Of a DNA stretch of 64,000 nucleotides, positions 1-12,730 are shown one piece after another; position 1 is the stretch's first letter, and each line of letters begins with the position of its first letter. The notes under the pieces are model-generated. The model made no database searches. It was not told the DNA's origin and worked only from the letters and a program-made list of their open reading frames with translations. The stretch is taken from assembly GCA_019188255.1 (NCBI GenBank), contig JAETXT010000014.1, forward strand, positions 868,001 through 932,000. Direction: 5' to 3'. The translations under genes and the position numbers were made by a program. Source of the stretch: Verticillium longisporum (Eukaryota > Ascomycota > Sordariomycetes > Glomerellales > Plectosphaerellaceae).

Positions 1-179
1 GGAACCTTCAGTCATCGGAAAGGTATTGATCGATAATTGTAATAAATGTATATCCAAGGCCGGTAGGCTGGGGCCTAAAAACCACAAGAGTAGACGAGAC
101 GACCAGCCACCGTCCCATGTCCGGAAACGCCCTACCAAAATGCAATGCTTGGTGTCGAGATGACAGTACAGCGCCACGG

Positions 180-2309
180 CTATGGAGCATCTTCTTCCAG
201 TCCTCCCTCGGCAGGATCCCTCTTCTTCCGCTTCACTCTGAAGAGCTCACCCAGGGTATCACTAAGACTTCTAGGCCGACCGGTCCCGCCAGAGGCCGAC
301 GCAAGGCGTGGTTCTTGCCTGGGCTGTATCGGCTCGTCTGATAATATGTTGAGCTCATCCTGCGAGCGAGAGGCCAGACCTCGCCTTTCGGCCACCTCCT
401 GCTCCTCTTCCGACATGAACAAACTCGCGCGAATGCTGGTCCGGAGGCGTCTCATGGAGGGCCTCTTCAGCAAGGGATTATCAGCATTCCGCAGCAGGGT
501 GTCCTTGACCACAGCGCTGACTGTTGATGACAAGGGTGATGGCGAGAATAACGGCCCACTGAACTTTGAACTTTGCGGCCTCTGTGACGCGGGGACAGAG
601 AGGTGGCGCGGCGTCATCAATTGAGGTTCAGCTGTATATGACGTTGGTCCCAGACCGTCCCGGAACGGTGTTGCGGGTTCGGACGGTGTCATCAATGAGG
701 CGACCGCATCCTCAGAGATGGTGCGTACACCGCGAACAGGCGATTCGTCGCCTGACATGACCCACGGGTTGCTAAGAAGTGGCGCCGATTCGCCTGGAGT
801 CCTGGGTGGGTTGACAGATGGCCTCCGGAGCGTTGGCTTCCCGCTGTCGTGCTGCATGTCGGTTTGGAAGATGCTGGCGTGCGACACTTTGGAGGAACGA
901 CGGGAACTTGACGCCCCGCCAGGGGTTGACGAATGCTGCGCAGAATGGTGCGAATCGTGACGAGCAAGTCCTATCGTTTCCTCGCCATCAATCTCCGAGT
1001 AGGACTCTTCTTCGTCCTCCCCTGGCCTACCGCTAGTGACCAGAAACACGCCAAAGAAGGTGAGCAGGCAGCCGCCGATGAAATTCCCCACTTGTTCGCC
1101 AGAAGTGCGCTCGAAATCTCTGTACAAGACGGCGCTGCCGACAATGACACAGAGGGTGAACGTCACAAACTGGATGGGTATCACCTGTGTCGAAGGAAAC
1201 CTCTGCAGGGCTTTGTTGACGTAGCGAACTTGCATGACAGCTGTGAACAGCAGAATGAAGAGCAGCACATATGTGACAGGAGTCTTGAAGGCTCCAAGGA
1301 GGGTGGACGAGAGCATTGAGGAGACACCTTTGGTCGACAGGGCAGTGTAGCCACCTGAGGAGCGATCAGTACATACTACGTGAAGAACGTCGTTCCCCCC
1401 TTGCTTCGGCAGGATTGAGTCCCGGGAATGCTACATACCGAAGAGACCGACAAGGCCAAGGTCAACCAGAATGGTTCGGTGGCCATACCGAGGGCTTGCC
1501 CACATGAGGATGGTGATGAGCGTAACGGTTACGGCAAGGTATACTTTGAACTCGATCGTTGTGATGTGATCCCACACATCCTGAGGGTCCAGCTTTGTCT
1601 CCTCTTGTTTGGCGCTCAAAACGACTGTGACCACGCCACCGGTCGCGATGATGACGCCCCAGAAGTCTCGCTGACGGAAGACTTCCTTGAAAAAGATTGG
1701 AGCAATGATGCAGTTGGATATGAGGGCGACGACGCCGAGGGGCGACACGATAGACGCCGGCGCGAAACCATACGCCAGAAAGTTGCCGAGCTCGCCCAGA
1801 GTGATGAGAATCTGACCGGCCCACCAGTATGGCGATTTGAGATAGGTTGAGGCAACCTGCTCCTCGTCGTCTCCAGAGCTGTCAGACTCGGTTGAGTCTT
1901 CGGACCGGAACGACCGCGTCAGAGAATCGGATGCCCCCGACGTTCCATTTCCCCCATGATTGCCATTGAAGTATGTCTCGTCTTCGGGGTGGTTCTGTGG
2001 TGTACCCAGCGTGCCATATGTTCCTCCTGCGGCTCCTCCTGCACCGTTGACGCCGTCCTGATTAGACCTCAATGCTTCCTTGGCTCGTCGGCGGACGCGG
2101 CGGCGCTCGCGATGCAGACGAATGTGCGCATAGCGCTGCACATTCAGCGCAAGCGCGACTAGGACATTACCGACAATGGCGGTGGTGATGCCGATCAAAG
2201 ATGACCAGTTCTGCAGGTCTCCATTGTTGTCGTCGCTGCCAGAGTCCTCCCGGCGGATAGACCCGGGATCGGGCATAATGTTGGGCATGAAGGACCCAAG
2301 GGCGCCCAT
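180..2309 (-). CDS. NIPA-type magnesium transporter (DUF803 family)
   Basis: Two exons, 2309-1439 and 1354-180, give 681 aa. The 84-nt intron (GTATGT donor, CAG acceptor) rejoins the reading frame as FGGYTALSTKGVSSMLSS, a conserved NIPA segment. The N-terminal half holds a first membrane helix near residues 38-58, a basic and then Gly/Ser/acidic loop, and further helices with the family signature YGFAPASIVSPLGVVAL and FFKEVF. Exon 2 continues with helices ending near FFGVFLVTSGR, followed by a long disordered Ser/Pro/Arg-rich tail of roughly 280 residues. Members of the family move Mg2+ across plasma or endosomal membranes; that role is known for the family and inferred here. The start is the first ATG of the frame. 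It shares a 731-bp divergent spacer with the next gene. Confidence 0.9.
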
Positions 2310-3040
2310 CGTTGGCGAGTAGCGAAGACGATCGCACTCAGGCGTACAGGCGCAGCACTCGGGATGCTCGAATGTGCGGCGAGGTTGTCGGAATGTTGGA
2401 GGTAACGGTACGGAAGCGGGATGTCGACACCCATGTACAACTACTGCGGGTCAAATTGAGGGTCATCGGAGGGGGTCGAATGCCTGTTGTCGAGGTGGGC
2501 GGACGTTTCAGTCGCTAACAGGCATGAAGCACAAGCAACGAATATGACGCGAAAGAGTGCGACGGCCCTGCGCGAGATCAGGGAAGCTGGCGGGCTTGTC
2601 GAGGCGAAGAGATCGATCGAATCCATCTTGGCGCGGTAGGCAGAGGCAGAAAGCGGCTCAGACAGCTGACGAAAGAGGTGCCGGCGGCGCCGTTCATGCG
2701 CGCCACAGCTGGGCTGACTGTGCCACACTTTACCAACCACGTCACAGTGGGGTGATTGATGTTTGACCTCTCGACTCCCCGCTCACCTCCAAGTCGACAT
2801 CGACAAGCTCTTCCTCATCTTCACCTTTCTCTTTGCGACCGTGTCTCCATCCAGCAGAATCCCGCCAAAACCGCCCGTGTTCTTATTCCTACTAGCCTTT
2901 GACTGTTTCCGTATTGTCTCTATATTAGTAAAAACCTCGTAGCCTGTTGTCTGCTGCCTGCTGGAGACCCAGCTCTCCGTGGTGTATAGCACCACGTTCT
3001 CACATCTCCTTACCTTGCTCGATGCGCAACAAGATACAAC
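2310..3040. promoter_or_regulatory. Divergent intergenic region
   Basis: This 731-bp spacer separates the starts of the NIPA transporter and the orphan gene at 3041, so it should hold both promoters. The 3041-proximal half is rich in C/T tracts (about 2765-2860), common in fungal core promoters. No convincing TATA box or open reading frame was recognised. Confidence 0.4.
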
Positions 3041-4228
3041 ATGCCGAGCGACGACCCCTTCACCAATTTTTTCCATCGCCTCAAGCAGCAGGTCGATGAA
3101 CAGATCGGGACTGCCCTCCAGGGCGCGTTGGGCCTGCCAACGGTTCTCTCCAAGACCATGAACACCCAATGGATGGACCCTCCTGCGACCACGTTCAACA
3201 CATACCCGGACAACAACACTGGCGTAACTGAGGCGGCGGAAGGACGTGGAGTGAGCCGTGACCCAGCACTTGGTCCCGCAAACTCCAATTCCATGTCCTG
3301 GTTAGCCTCCTTGGTGGACCCTGAAGTGCTTGCAGAGACCCTCTACCAGAGTCTCTGGATCTCGTTCCTCGTCGATTCGCCTCACTCACCACTGAAGTTG
3401 CGTAGCCTTCGCCAGCCGGTCCCCTCAGATTTGCCTGAGGGAGCTGACCCTCGTCACTTCGGCTTCGAGGATGCCTTTGAAGATCTCCTCATGGTCAGCA
3501 GCGGACAAGGCCTACCCGACATTCAAGAGAGATGCGAGCTGAAGAAGGAATGGAACCGGTTGTACCCCCAGGGTCTCCCGCCTGTGCTGTGGCTCCATCA
3601 GCTCTGTCGACAAGGACTGTGGGACGGCTGGGAACCGAGACCAGCATCGTTGGAGGATATGATCAGTGAGAGGTGGCGTCGTTGGCTTGCGGCACAGGAC
3701 GATCGTTTCGAGGACAAGTCTGTCACCAAGGACGACGACCAACAGTCAAAGGAGACCAGGGCCACAAATCCCTCCAACAGCCCCCTGACGGAGTCGACTG
3801 CGACGCGCCCCTCTTCAGGGACGGAGGAAACGGAAGAAGACGCATACGATACCATCGCAGGTCGTCAAAACCCCCGAGGTATCGAGGCACATTTGGAGGA
3901 GCTGATGAAGGCCTTTGCGTTCGTCGATGACCAGAGCAGAGAAGGCAACGGGCGCGAAGTCCGTAGTACCAGTCCACGCGAATTACCAGAGGGATGGCGG
4001 GTCGATGAGACGGTTCAGGAACAGAAGGATGTCAACGGCAACACCAAGATAACAAGAACCAGCATTACTTACGACGATCAAGGCAAAGAGGTCGGCAGAG
4101 AATCGGAAACTCGCTCTCACTACTCGTGGTCCGCTACTCGCAGCGCTCACGAAAAGGGGCATGGCGAGAACTCAGATAACCACAAGAATGAAACAGGAAC
4201 TACGGATCAGGGCTGGTTCTGGAAATGA
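3041..4228 (+). CDS. Uncharacterised fungal protein, 395 aa
   Basis: One uninterrupted exon with the ATG in a good context (ACAACATGC). I do not recognise a named family. The first ~30 residues are amphipathic (DPFTNFFHRLKQQVDEQIG). Residues ~85-220 look folded, with Trp- and Leu-rich stretches such as SWLASLVDPEVLAETLYQSL and LPPVLWLHQLCRQGLWDGW. Residues ~225-300 are acidic and disordered. The C-terminus contains a compact motif WRVDETVQEQKDVNGN followed by a Lys/Thr strand pattern that resembles a beta hairpin, ending in SYSW-type Ser/Trp residues. There is no signal peptide or membrane segment. Coding character is supported by length, GC-rich third positions and domain-like alternation. 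Function is unknown. Confidence 0.7.
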   Translation: MPSDDPFTNFFHRLKQQVDEQIGTALQGALGLPTVLSKTMNTQWMDPPATTFNTYPDNNTGVTEAAEGRGVSRDPALGPANSNSMSWLASLVDPEVLAETLYQSLWISFLVDSPHSPLKLRSLRQPVPSDLPEGADPRHFGFEDAFEDLLMVSSGQGLPDIQERCELKKEWNRLYPQGLPPVLWLHQLCRQGLWDGWEPRPASLEDMISERWRRWLAAQDDRFEDKSVTKDDDQQSKETRATNPSNSPLTESTATRPSSGTEETEEDAYDTIAGRQNPRGIEAHLEELMKAFAFVDDQSREGNGREVRSTSPRELPEGWRVDETVQEQKDVNGNTKITRTSITYDDQGKEVGRESETRSHYSWSATRSAHEKGHGENSDNHKNETGTTDQGWFWK

Positions 4229-5463
4229 AAGAAGGCTTCTTCGTTGACGGAAATCTTCACATCAGGTAATGAATACAAAAAACAATTCACGGATTCAGTG
4301 GCCACTATCAGTTGGTTCCATACGCTTCTCACGAACTGCCTGACTGACATTATGCAATTGCAATGTCTGCTCTACGTGTGACGAGACTCGACTGTTCATA
4401 ACAATATCTCGTATACAATGTCAACTGCCATGCCAACATCACGATCATCACGCTGCAGGGCACAGCAGCGCGCTTCGGATCGCCGCTCATGCTCGCCATA
4501 GATTGGCTCTCACCCGCAGAGAAGTCTGGAGTCGCCCAAGCGTCTGCGATGGCGTATGGCGTATGGCGTATGGCTCCTCGGTCACACTGACCTCATTGAC
4601 CGATCCAAGCTGGCTCGATGCAACCTGCAGCGCATCGTCGTTGCGCGGCCGCAAGTCATGTTGCATATGGCCAGGGTCATCTTATGGTCTTGCCGCAAAG
4701 AAAGGTGCAAGTGAAGGAACCCAGCCTCGCCGTGCCGCCACAACCTGCAACACAACCAACGCAGACCAGACCAGCCTGCTGAAGATATTCATATCCCTGG
4801 ACACGCGCTCGTGCGTGGCTGGCCGACCTCTGCCTTCTCGCAGTCACCTCCCCGTCCGTGCGCGTGATATCACCAAGGATAAAACTTTAAGGCCTAATAT
4901 GACGCTCTGCTAATGACTGACAGAAAGGCGAGAAGTCAACCTCTGTCTCGCGGACGGCCCGGCGGCAAGAGGAGAAACAAACAAAAGGAGAAGGCAGCAT
5001 CGGCTCGCGGGATGGTACCTCAGCACGGTTGAGGTCGCGTCCGCTTCCAGGTTTGGTGCTGAACGTGAATCGGGCTGCAGAGGGGTGCTATTCCCACTCG
5101 AGGTCGGGCGGTGGGGAGCTTAAGAGCTCTGGTAACGTCCAAGGATTCGGGGGCTCGGTTTCAACCTTTTGGGCGTCATACCAGTGGATGAGACGGACAA
5201 AAGGGACAACGGATGCCAACCACCCACTCACCCAGCCAAGCAGAGTTTTGAGTTGCGTGCTCTCTCGACCGGTGTGGCTGACTGACCCGGCGCGCACAGA
5301 AAGCTACTTTCTTTCCCGCCTTACCCTGCCTGCAATTGGGGAGGCTCAAACGCGGAGCCCAAGTGGCAAGCCCCCCGACGGCCGTGTAACGATGCTTGAC
5401 ACGATGAGCAGATGGGCTGGCGAACGGTGTCGTCGCAGTACCACCGCCACGTCACGCCATGCC
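4229..5463. other. Intergenic, no gene recognised
   Basis: This holds the 3' flank of the orphan gene and then non-coding sequence. A short direct repeat of the unit TGGCGTA occurs three times near 4550-4572. ORFs of 136 and 179 codons cross it but show no domain, no splice support and mixed composition. Confidence 0.4.
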
Positions 5464-5663
5464 ATCCCTTTAGGAGCGAGAACGACCTCAGGTACAACGG
5501 TACGTACTGGGCGCTCCAGATATTATGGCAGAATTCAGCTTCCGGACCAGTTATATAATATCGCTTGATCGCACTGTATTAGATAAGAATCTTTCAAGTA
5601 GGCGGTCGAGCCGGCTCTCCTTGGCTCCAAAGTGCCTGAGACCGTTCTCGCTCCTAAAGGGAT
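5464..5663 (+). mobile_element. MITE copy A, 200 bp, TIR element
   Basis: The ends form a perfect inverted repeat beginning ATCCCTTTAGGAGCGAGAAC and ending with its complement, extended inward by a near-inverted CTCAGGTAC / GTGCCTGAG. The interior matches copies B and C (for example AGTTATATAATATCGCTTGAT and AAGTAGGCGGTCGAGCCGG). It carries no coding capacity, so it would depend on a transposase from elsewhere. It has more internal differences than copies B and C have from each other, so it looks older or of a different subfamily. No clear target-site duplication was seen. Confidence 0.85.
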
Positions 5664-8600
5664 GGTGTAGACCATACGGCACGCGCGCGCGCGGCGAACT
5701 TCAGACGGCTGCGGCAACACGAGCACGAGGCTATGAGCGCCGCCAAGAGTCAAACGTCGGCATTTGCTGGGTGCCGCGCCACGATTTCTCGAGTAAGGAG
5801 AGACCTGCTCAGATGCCCCGTGCTGGTCGGCTCTTCATCTCTTAATCTCTCTCTCATCTCTCTTACCTTACTCATCTCCTGATATATGCCATCGGGGACC
5901 AGGGAGTGATCGAGGCGCGGCCGGGGAACGGTCGTCCCTCGTCCCGGCACGGCATAGAAGGCCGGCAGAGCTTCGAGCCTCCCTCTCTAGCTCTCCACCT
6001 AGCCTTCGAGCTTCCCAGGCCCTGCTGCACCCACCGCGTGTCCAAGCTTCCTCGACAAGCGGCAGGCACCAGGCACGAAGAACCAGTCCGAGCGAAATGG
6101 AACTGAATCTCCCCAATGGGCCCTAATGGGGATGGGCTCCCCCCCCGTTCGCTCCCTTCCCAAGTGAGGTAAGGGCGTCAGAAGCTAAAACGAGGCGGTG
6201 CGGTGGAAGCCAAGATGCCGAGCGAGCGAGCGGTTTTCCCTAGTGATGGATAAGGCGTTTGACGTTGTTGGATCGGAAGCCGAAGGGGGGTGATCTATTA
6301 GTGAGAGGGATGGGGGGGTGTAGATTATGGGGGGTCTTACTGGGGGTGAAGGGATAGGGCCCCTCATCATCTTCGTAGTACCCCCTTTGCCCTGGATGCT
6401 CTGCCAAGATGCGAGCGAGGTACAATAGTCATGGATCCGTAAGGAAAGTCCAGGAGCTAGCTACCTGCCCAAGTACCTGCCTCAGGAACCCCTGCGTCCC
6501 TCCCTCCTGCCAACTCGCAACGGATGGGCTCCCCATATCCATTTTCCCCTGACGCCAAACTGCCTACTGTACCATGTACACCGGCGCCCACCTTGGTGCG
6601 CTCCTGCCGACAAACAGCCGCCCATTCAGGTTCTTAGCGTAGATGGGGCGCGACGCGTCGGCCGACAGCGAGCCTTTCCGTTATGGACCCCCCTCAATGC
6701 TCGGCTTTTCCCCTTATGTTTATTTTTATGTGCTCACAACAGGACACCCATCTACCACAATGATGCCATCGGCACAATCCGCTACCGGGATCATCGTGTC
6801 CGGCCCAGAAAGGCTGTTGCAAGCCCGAGTCTCCCGCTCACAAATGCAGGCACACACGGCAGACAGCTATATTGGCGGTGCCAGGCACCAGGATACTCTC
6901 GAGAAACTCAAAGTGGCCCTCTCGCTGACTCGTCAATTCGCCAGCGAAGCCAGACCCCGTTTCTCGACTCAAACACAAGTCGTCGTGGGTTTACGTGGCT
7001 ATTCCGGCAGTGCTCGAGCGAGAGGAGAAACCAAATACGAGCAAAAAAAACACAGTTTCCATCACAGCGAGCAGCCCACCACCACCCCATCCGGAGAACC
7101 ACTTCGTCTACCGTAGCAGGGGCCCCGTCTTCGATCTCATCGGCAGACGTTGACTGACTGACTGGCAGGTGCGCTGTCAGGCATTATGATTGTCTCCCTC
7201 ACCAAGACAGACCCTGAATCCCTACACGGCATCCTGTCGGCGTTTTCTTGAAGCCAGCGACCCCCCCGAGCGAGCTCGCCCAGTAGGCACTTGCCTTAGC
7301 ACCCCGACGTCCACTGCGGGCCCTTGCTGGTCCCGCGACGGCGGTTTCGCTTTGTCCCAGTACCACATTGAGAGATCGACCATCCGCCCTTGCACTGCCC
7401 CGTCCTTCTGCCCTACCTGCCCTTCCTGTCCTGATTGCGACTCGAGAGTCTACGTGGTAGAGGACTCGCCCGGGGGAATGACCAACTTGGGCAAGATGGG
7501 CAAGACCTCGCGCCGTTTATGGCGTGTCAAGTCGGTGTGCGCGCGCACCACGTTTCACCAACTCTATATTCGAGGTTGTATCGCGTCCGACGATCTTTCT
7601 TCGATAGGCTTGGCGGGAGACGGTAGCAGGGGAGCTCGGGGCAACGTAATCTGGCAGCCCTGGCAGCTCTGGCAGTTCTGGCAGTTCTGGCAGCTAGTTC
7701 TTTCTCTGCAGCCTGCCGTCCTAGAACGTCGAGCTGCGGACGTCTAGGCTCGGCTTCACGCGCCAACAGCGTGGCTCGTCACACCGACTGCTCGCCAATT
7801 GCTTTTTGATTGAGACATCGAATGTCACATCCACTTCCTTATCATGGACCACGTCGAGAGGCTATGACTTCTGCTTCGTACGGTGGCCGGCCCAGGAAGG
7901 GATACCTAGACATCCCTGGCCTGGAACTCACGTCACTGTTCCTTCATACCCTGTGCTTCCCTGTGAGGTCGAAGACATGCTTACCATGTGCGTACGTGCC
8001 GTGCCTGTGAAGGAGGGCGAAGAACTGTACAATGAATGGCTGCCAGGCTGATTGGGTCGCACGAGAAATCTCTACCTTCGAGACGCATACCCGTGCCTGA
8101 CCTAGGTACCTACCACGCATACACAGCTTCGTGCCCTCGATTTCGATCCACACACACACGCGAAGAGAGGAGCAGCTGCAGCTCCGGAAACCGGGTCGTC
8201 TGTCTGCGATGCAATGGTGCCGCCACCAAGAACAATCTCCAACGATGGCCGTCTTCAGAGGCCAAGGGCCCGCCGAGGAGGGGCACGCAGGTGGGTGCTT
8301 GGAGGTGAGGAGCTCCAGGGCAGCCAAGGCAAGATGAGGCGAGGTACCACGAAGCGATACACGGCAAGCAACAAGAATGCTCACCACCATTGCGAGGAAG
8401 CCCCGCAGGCGCATATGCCCAGAGACTCCAGCTCTGCAGTCCGTGGTCCAGCTTGCAGCAGAGGAACAGGAAGCCGCTCTCGAAAAATATTGCATGGCTG
8501 CAGGTCCCCATGCTGCATCGCCTCAGGGCATGCTGTGCCCTTGACATATTTTCGCACCCTCCCGCCTCCTCATGCAAAACAAACTTTCTTCAGGGACCTC

Positions 8601-10194
8601 GTCCTTGCGTCGGTCGAAGTAGTCAATCGATGATCGGCGCATGTGAGACTGCGAAGCGGTGTCATGTACGGTACGGTACAAAGAACGTCGACACAATAGC
8701 GCGGGCTCCTGGCCGAGATCACGTCCCATGTAGCAGTGTCGAGCTGGTAAGCGGCCACGTTCCGAGCGTCAAACATGGCGTGGACGGGACAACATCGACA
8801 CGAAGGGGGGGAAAAAGGACGCATTTCGACGCACAAGTGTCCCGCCGTGATGGGACGCTCCGCTATGCTGTGGGGTGGGCAGCACAAGGCCGCTCGACTC
8901 AACGCGGGGCTCGACATGAGATGTGCGACTGGTCAACCGTCTGTGCGCACTGTTGGAGCTTGATGCAGGCTCATGGACCGACTGACAGCCCACCCGAGGC
9001 ATTTGCCCTCTCGAATACTGCAGGTGGAAGACCCCGGATATGCAACAGCAAGCTTGCCTAGGTAAGGTAGGTAGTCACACACTTTTCTGACGGACAGCTT
9101 CAGCCTAACAGTCCAGACGCTTGGGGGTCCCAACGAGGCAAGAGGACTGGGAACCAACCACACGTGGACCTGCCAGGGCCATTGTCCAATCGAGACTTAT
9201 ATCTCAACTTGACATGCCAGCCAACCAATCTGTTACCTTCCCGGCCTTTCGGCCTGTCTTGCCAGAGGAGGCAGGACGAGGCTGGCAACGCCATTCAACT
9301 CCATTATCACACTTTCACTATCATCCCGCGACTCTTTATTCTCCACCACAATCATCATGCGTGGGCATCGCAGATTATCGTCAGTGGGGTGGTGAGGTCG
9401 AGAGGGCTGCATAAGGTAGATTAGCAATAGGCGGCCAGAGTTGCACCAACACGCCTTTTCCGGCCCTCGAATAATGTGTCTTCTGCTCGTCTGCAGATGA
9501 CGCACATATGAAGTCTGGGCCTTTGCTAGACCCTCCACCGGACGCAAAGGCTTGTCGGCAGGCGGGCCGCAAGAGGACCACACACGCAAGCACGCAGCTG
9601 GCAAAGCTGACGAAGGAGGAAATACATGGGCAGGTACGCTGACGCCCCCCTGGAACACAATGGCAGCGAGGCCAGACCCTGGGCCAACTTCCAGGGTCTG
9701 TCTGGTCGAGGGCAGCCGGAATGTGGCGCCGTCGACCTTGTTGGACCAGGAAGGAAACCCCTGCTGCTCTGAAAACTGGGGATAGAATCCCCCAGCGGAG
9801 AAGGCCAGGTTAGGGTACGGTGCTAATAAGCCGCGTCGATCATGATCTGTCACAATCGGCATCGCTCTGGCTCAGGTGCGGTATGGCGGTTTGCAACGAG
9901 GACACAGCAGAGAGGTTTCGCCTCGAGCACAGGGTTTTTGGAAGCAGCGGCAGTCTCACATGGGTTGCCCGAGGTTGGCAAGATTGGAGGAGATGGCTTT
10001 CGGACAGCCGCGGCTGGAGGGATCTGACTCCTCCGAGATGCAACTGTGCGGGACGGTATGCAACGCACGCCGGGTTGCTGCTGGGCCTCTGAGCCATGTC
10101 GGCTGCCTAGACTTTGTTGGCTGCGAAGAGAAGGGCGACAAGTCAGCGTCCAGTCCTCGTGTGATACTTTGGGTGGATAGATCGATGACAGCCC
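5664..10194. other. Long gene-poor spacer between MITE A and B
   Basis: About 4.5 kb in which no ORF shows a recognisable domain or credible splicing. It contains a 9-bp tandem repeat at 7651-7695 and ACCTAGGT-type motifs near 8100 and 9056. Overlapping ORFs of up to 223 codons are present on both strands, as expected for GC-rich non-coding DNA. It could hold non-coding transcripts or distant regulatory DNA, but the sequence alone does not show this. Confidence 0.4.
7651..7695. repeat. 9-bp tandem repeat, 5 units
   Basis: Five adjacent units of CTGGCAGNN (CTGGCAGCC, CTGGCAGCT, CTGGCAGTT twice, CTGGCAGCT). The unit is a multiple of three, so an ORF crosses it reading WQ-rich residues, but nothing around it supports a gene. 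Confidence 0.75.
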
Positions 10195-10392
10195 ATCCCT
10201 TTGAACACGAGAACGGTCTCAGGTACTTTGAAGCCAAGAGCCGCCGGCTCGACCGCCTACTTAAAGGATCTTATCTCATATAGTGCTATCAAGCGATATT
10301 ATATAACTGGCCCAGAAGCCAATTCTGCCATTATATCAGGAGCACCCGGTACGTACCGTTGTACCTGAGGTCGTTCTCGTGTTCAAAGGGAT
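10195..10392 (-). mobile_element. MITE copy B, 198 bp, inverted relative to A and C
   Basis: The terminal inverted repeats start ATCCCTTTGAACACGAGAAC and end with the complement. Read on the minus strand, the element matches copy C almost base for base; by eye the clear difference is CCGGGTG in place of CTGGGTG. Three bases outside each end, the flanks share ATGACAG (10185-10191 and 10396-10402), a possible target-site duplication if the true termini include three more bases. No coding capacity. Confidence 0.88.
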
Positions 10393-12730
10393 AGAATGAC
10401 AGAGCCGGTTGTCAGCGGACTCGACTCGCCGTATGGGGTTCTCGTACCGCGACGCTCACAGTAGGCGCTTCGGCGGGAAGCCACATGTTGTGGTCAGTGT
10501 GAAGGCTAGGTAGCGTGGTTCGGCGCCGACGTGAGTTAGTGGGTATTGTGTGCAAGGAGCGGCATGCTCTGGTCTCGTTTTCTGTGCTGGACAGTGTCGC
10601 AGCACCCCGGTGGCGGCGCAAGACTTGACACCCATCTGAGGTACGGATGGGGGGTTTGCGTGAAGGGACAGAGGAGGCGGGGCGGGGCGGGCCAGGCTGA
10701 CGGCGCTGGGGCGCGTGTGTGTGGTTGGCTTTGGCTAGCGACGAATCGAGTCTGGTTGGCGGTCGAGGAGGAGATTCCGGGTGCGGATTCCGGGGGATGC
10801 TGGGCCGGCATGACGAGAAAGTCTATCGCCGCGTGGTTGTCATTTACACGTCTTCTGTCCTATCCTGTCAGAGCAGAGGCGGTTAATTTGCGACGGGCAG
10901 TTTTCCACGTCGCGTGTCCGTATGGGTCGCTGACGCAAAGAGAATGGCGTGGACGCCGAGTCTGGGGAAGGATGCACGGTGCGAAGCGAAGTGGCAGAGT
11001 AAATCAGCAACAATTTCGAACGCAATGCGCGTGTGTCCATAGTACAGCACCACCTTTATGCAGGCGTGCCGGCTCGTGATCTGGAGACGGAGCAAAGCGG
11101 CAGCCGTCATCATGCTGCGACTGCGAAGCGAGCCCAGGCGAGAAGCAGCAAGACAGAGGAGTAGGCATTACAATGGCCACCATCAGATGTCCCACGGCGC
11201 TCATGAAGCATGCGACATGTGAAGCTCGAGCCGATTGAGCGAGCCATCCATGGGAGTGGGAGCAAGATCCGTCAACCGCAGCGCCTGGAGCCAGGGAGGA
11301 TGCACCGTACAGAGCTGGGCCGATCTGGGCGCGGCTGATGATGGACTGCATCGGGGAAATGGCGAATGGAAGCCAAGACGAGCTCGAGACGGCCTGGGAA
11401 ATGGGATATCAGGTCGTCTAATCTCTGAGGATATTGAGCGTGACAAGCCGCTGGGATCCAGACGCGGGCTGGCAGTCCGGGAGCGCATGTCAGGACGGAA
11501 TGGCATGTGGCGACGGTGGTACTGATGGTGGTAGTGGTGGTGATGGTGGTGTGGGTGGGTGTGTGGGTGGACGATGGGCAGGTGGGTGAAGTGGACGAGG
11601 GAGGGTTGAACCACGATGCTATCGAGGACCAAGTGCCGCGAAGCTGGACACATAGATGGAAGGCACTGGAACCACAATGCAAGGTACCGCGTCCTTTCGT
11701 CCTGCTGCTCTGGGATGACTCTTCTTTCGTCTTGCTCGGCTGCACTCTGTGCAATCCGGCAGGAGCACCCCCTCCCCCTAGCATAGGTAATTGCACATGG
11801 AGAGGTTAAAAAGGCAAGAGCCCAACAGGAAGAGGCAAAAAGGCAAGAGGATGAGCATGAGCATGAGCAGGTGCAGGACTGGAGGGCTGCAGCTTCCCGC
11901 GGCGTGATGGAACAATAAGATGGAGGGCGGTGACGCGTTGTGGTTGGACACACAAAGGTACTCAAGGATGGCAAGAAGCACTCGAGGTGCCCGGCCCGCA
12001 GTTGCTGCAAGTGATGGTAGCTCCACTGCAACTTCCCTGGACTGACCGGTCAACAAGACCCAAGGTTGGGTGGTCGCCTTGACAAGGATGAATGACAGCT
12101 GTAGCCTCGATTCGCGGCCTCCTCCGACGTATTTTTTTTGTGTCCCACGCGTGTGAAGAGGCGCTCATTCTCCTCAGTCTCGACTGAGTTGGCTCCGAAC
12201 ATCTTGCTCCCAATGCTTCATCAGGTGCTAGGCTCGCAGCTAACGCAGCCATTCGCAACCCAGACCGTTCTCGACAGTGAGCACCACACGCCCTTGTCCT
12301 CGTCTGACCGGCCGCCGTCAGCCACCCTCTCGTTCGCTCGCCTCGAAGCTCTCGGGATCCATCTGTACCTGCAGTCAACAACACTTCGATCCTTGGCTTG
12401 CCCGTCAACAATCGTCACACATCACAGCCGAGCCCCGGGTTGCCACCAACCTCCCTCACCTATGTCGCTGTGCCCGTGGGGCCTTGTGGAGTTGCGACCA
12501 AAGAAGGATGTTGCGTACGTCTTCGGAATCGCCTTGTCCATCGTAATTCCATGGCGCAGCCGTCAATCACACTACTGTGCCATCTTGGGTGACGCCCATC
12601 TATCCCAATCTCTCTCACCTGGTCCACCTCCGATATTGCTCCCCCAGACACCAGCTTGCCTGCAGACGTCAGGGATGCCGGTTACCACCTTGCCTCGCGG
12701 TTTGGCCCTGAGGCTGGCTGATTGACATGT
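10393..12730. other. Spacer between MITE B and C
   Basis: About 2.3 kb without a supportable gene. It includes a GT-rich low-complexity tract at about 11510-11575 (GGTGGT and GTGGGTGG steps), which makes a histidine-rich antisense ORF that I reject. Short GAGCAT repeats lie near 11850-11870. Confidence 0.4.

Noticed and set aside
11201..12031. 276-codon minus-strand ORF with His- and Cys-rich runs
   Set aside because: Produced by GT-rich and GAGCAT simple sequence; no splice or domain support.
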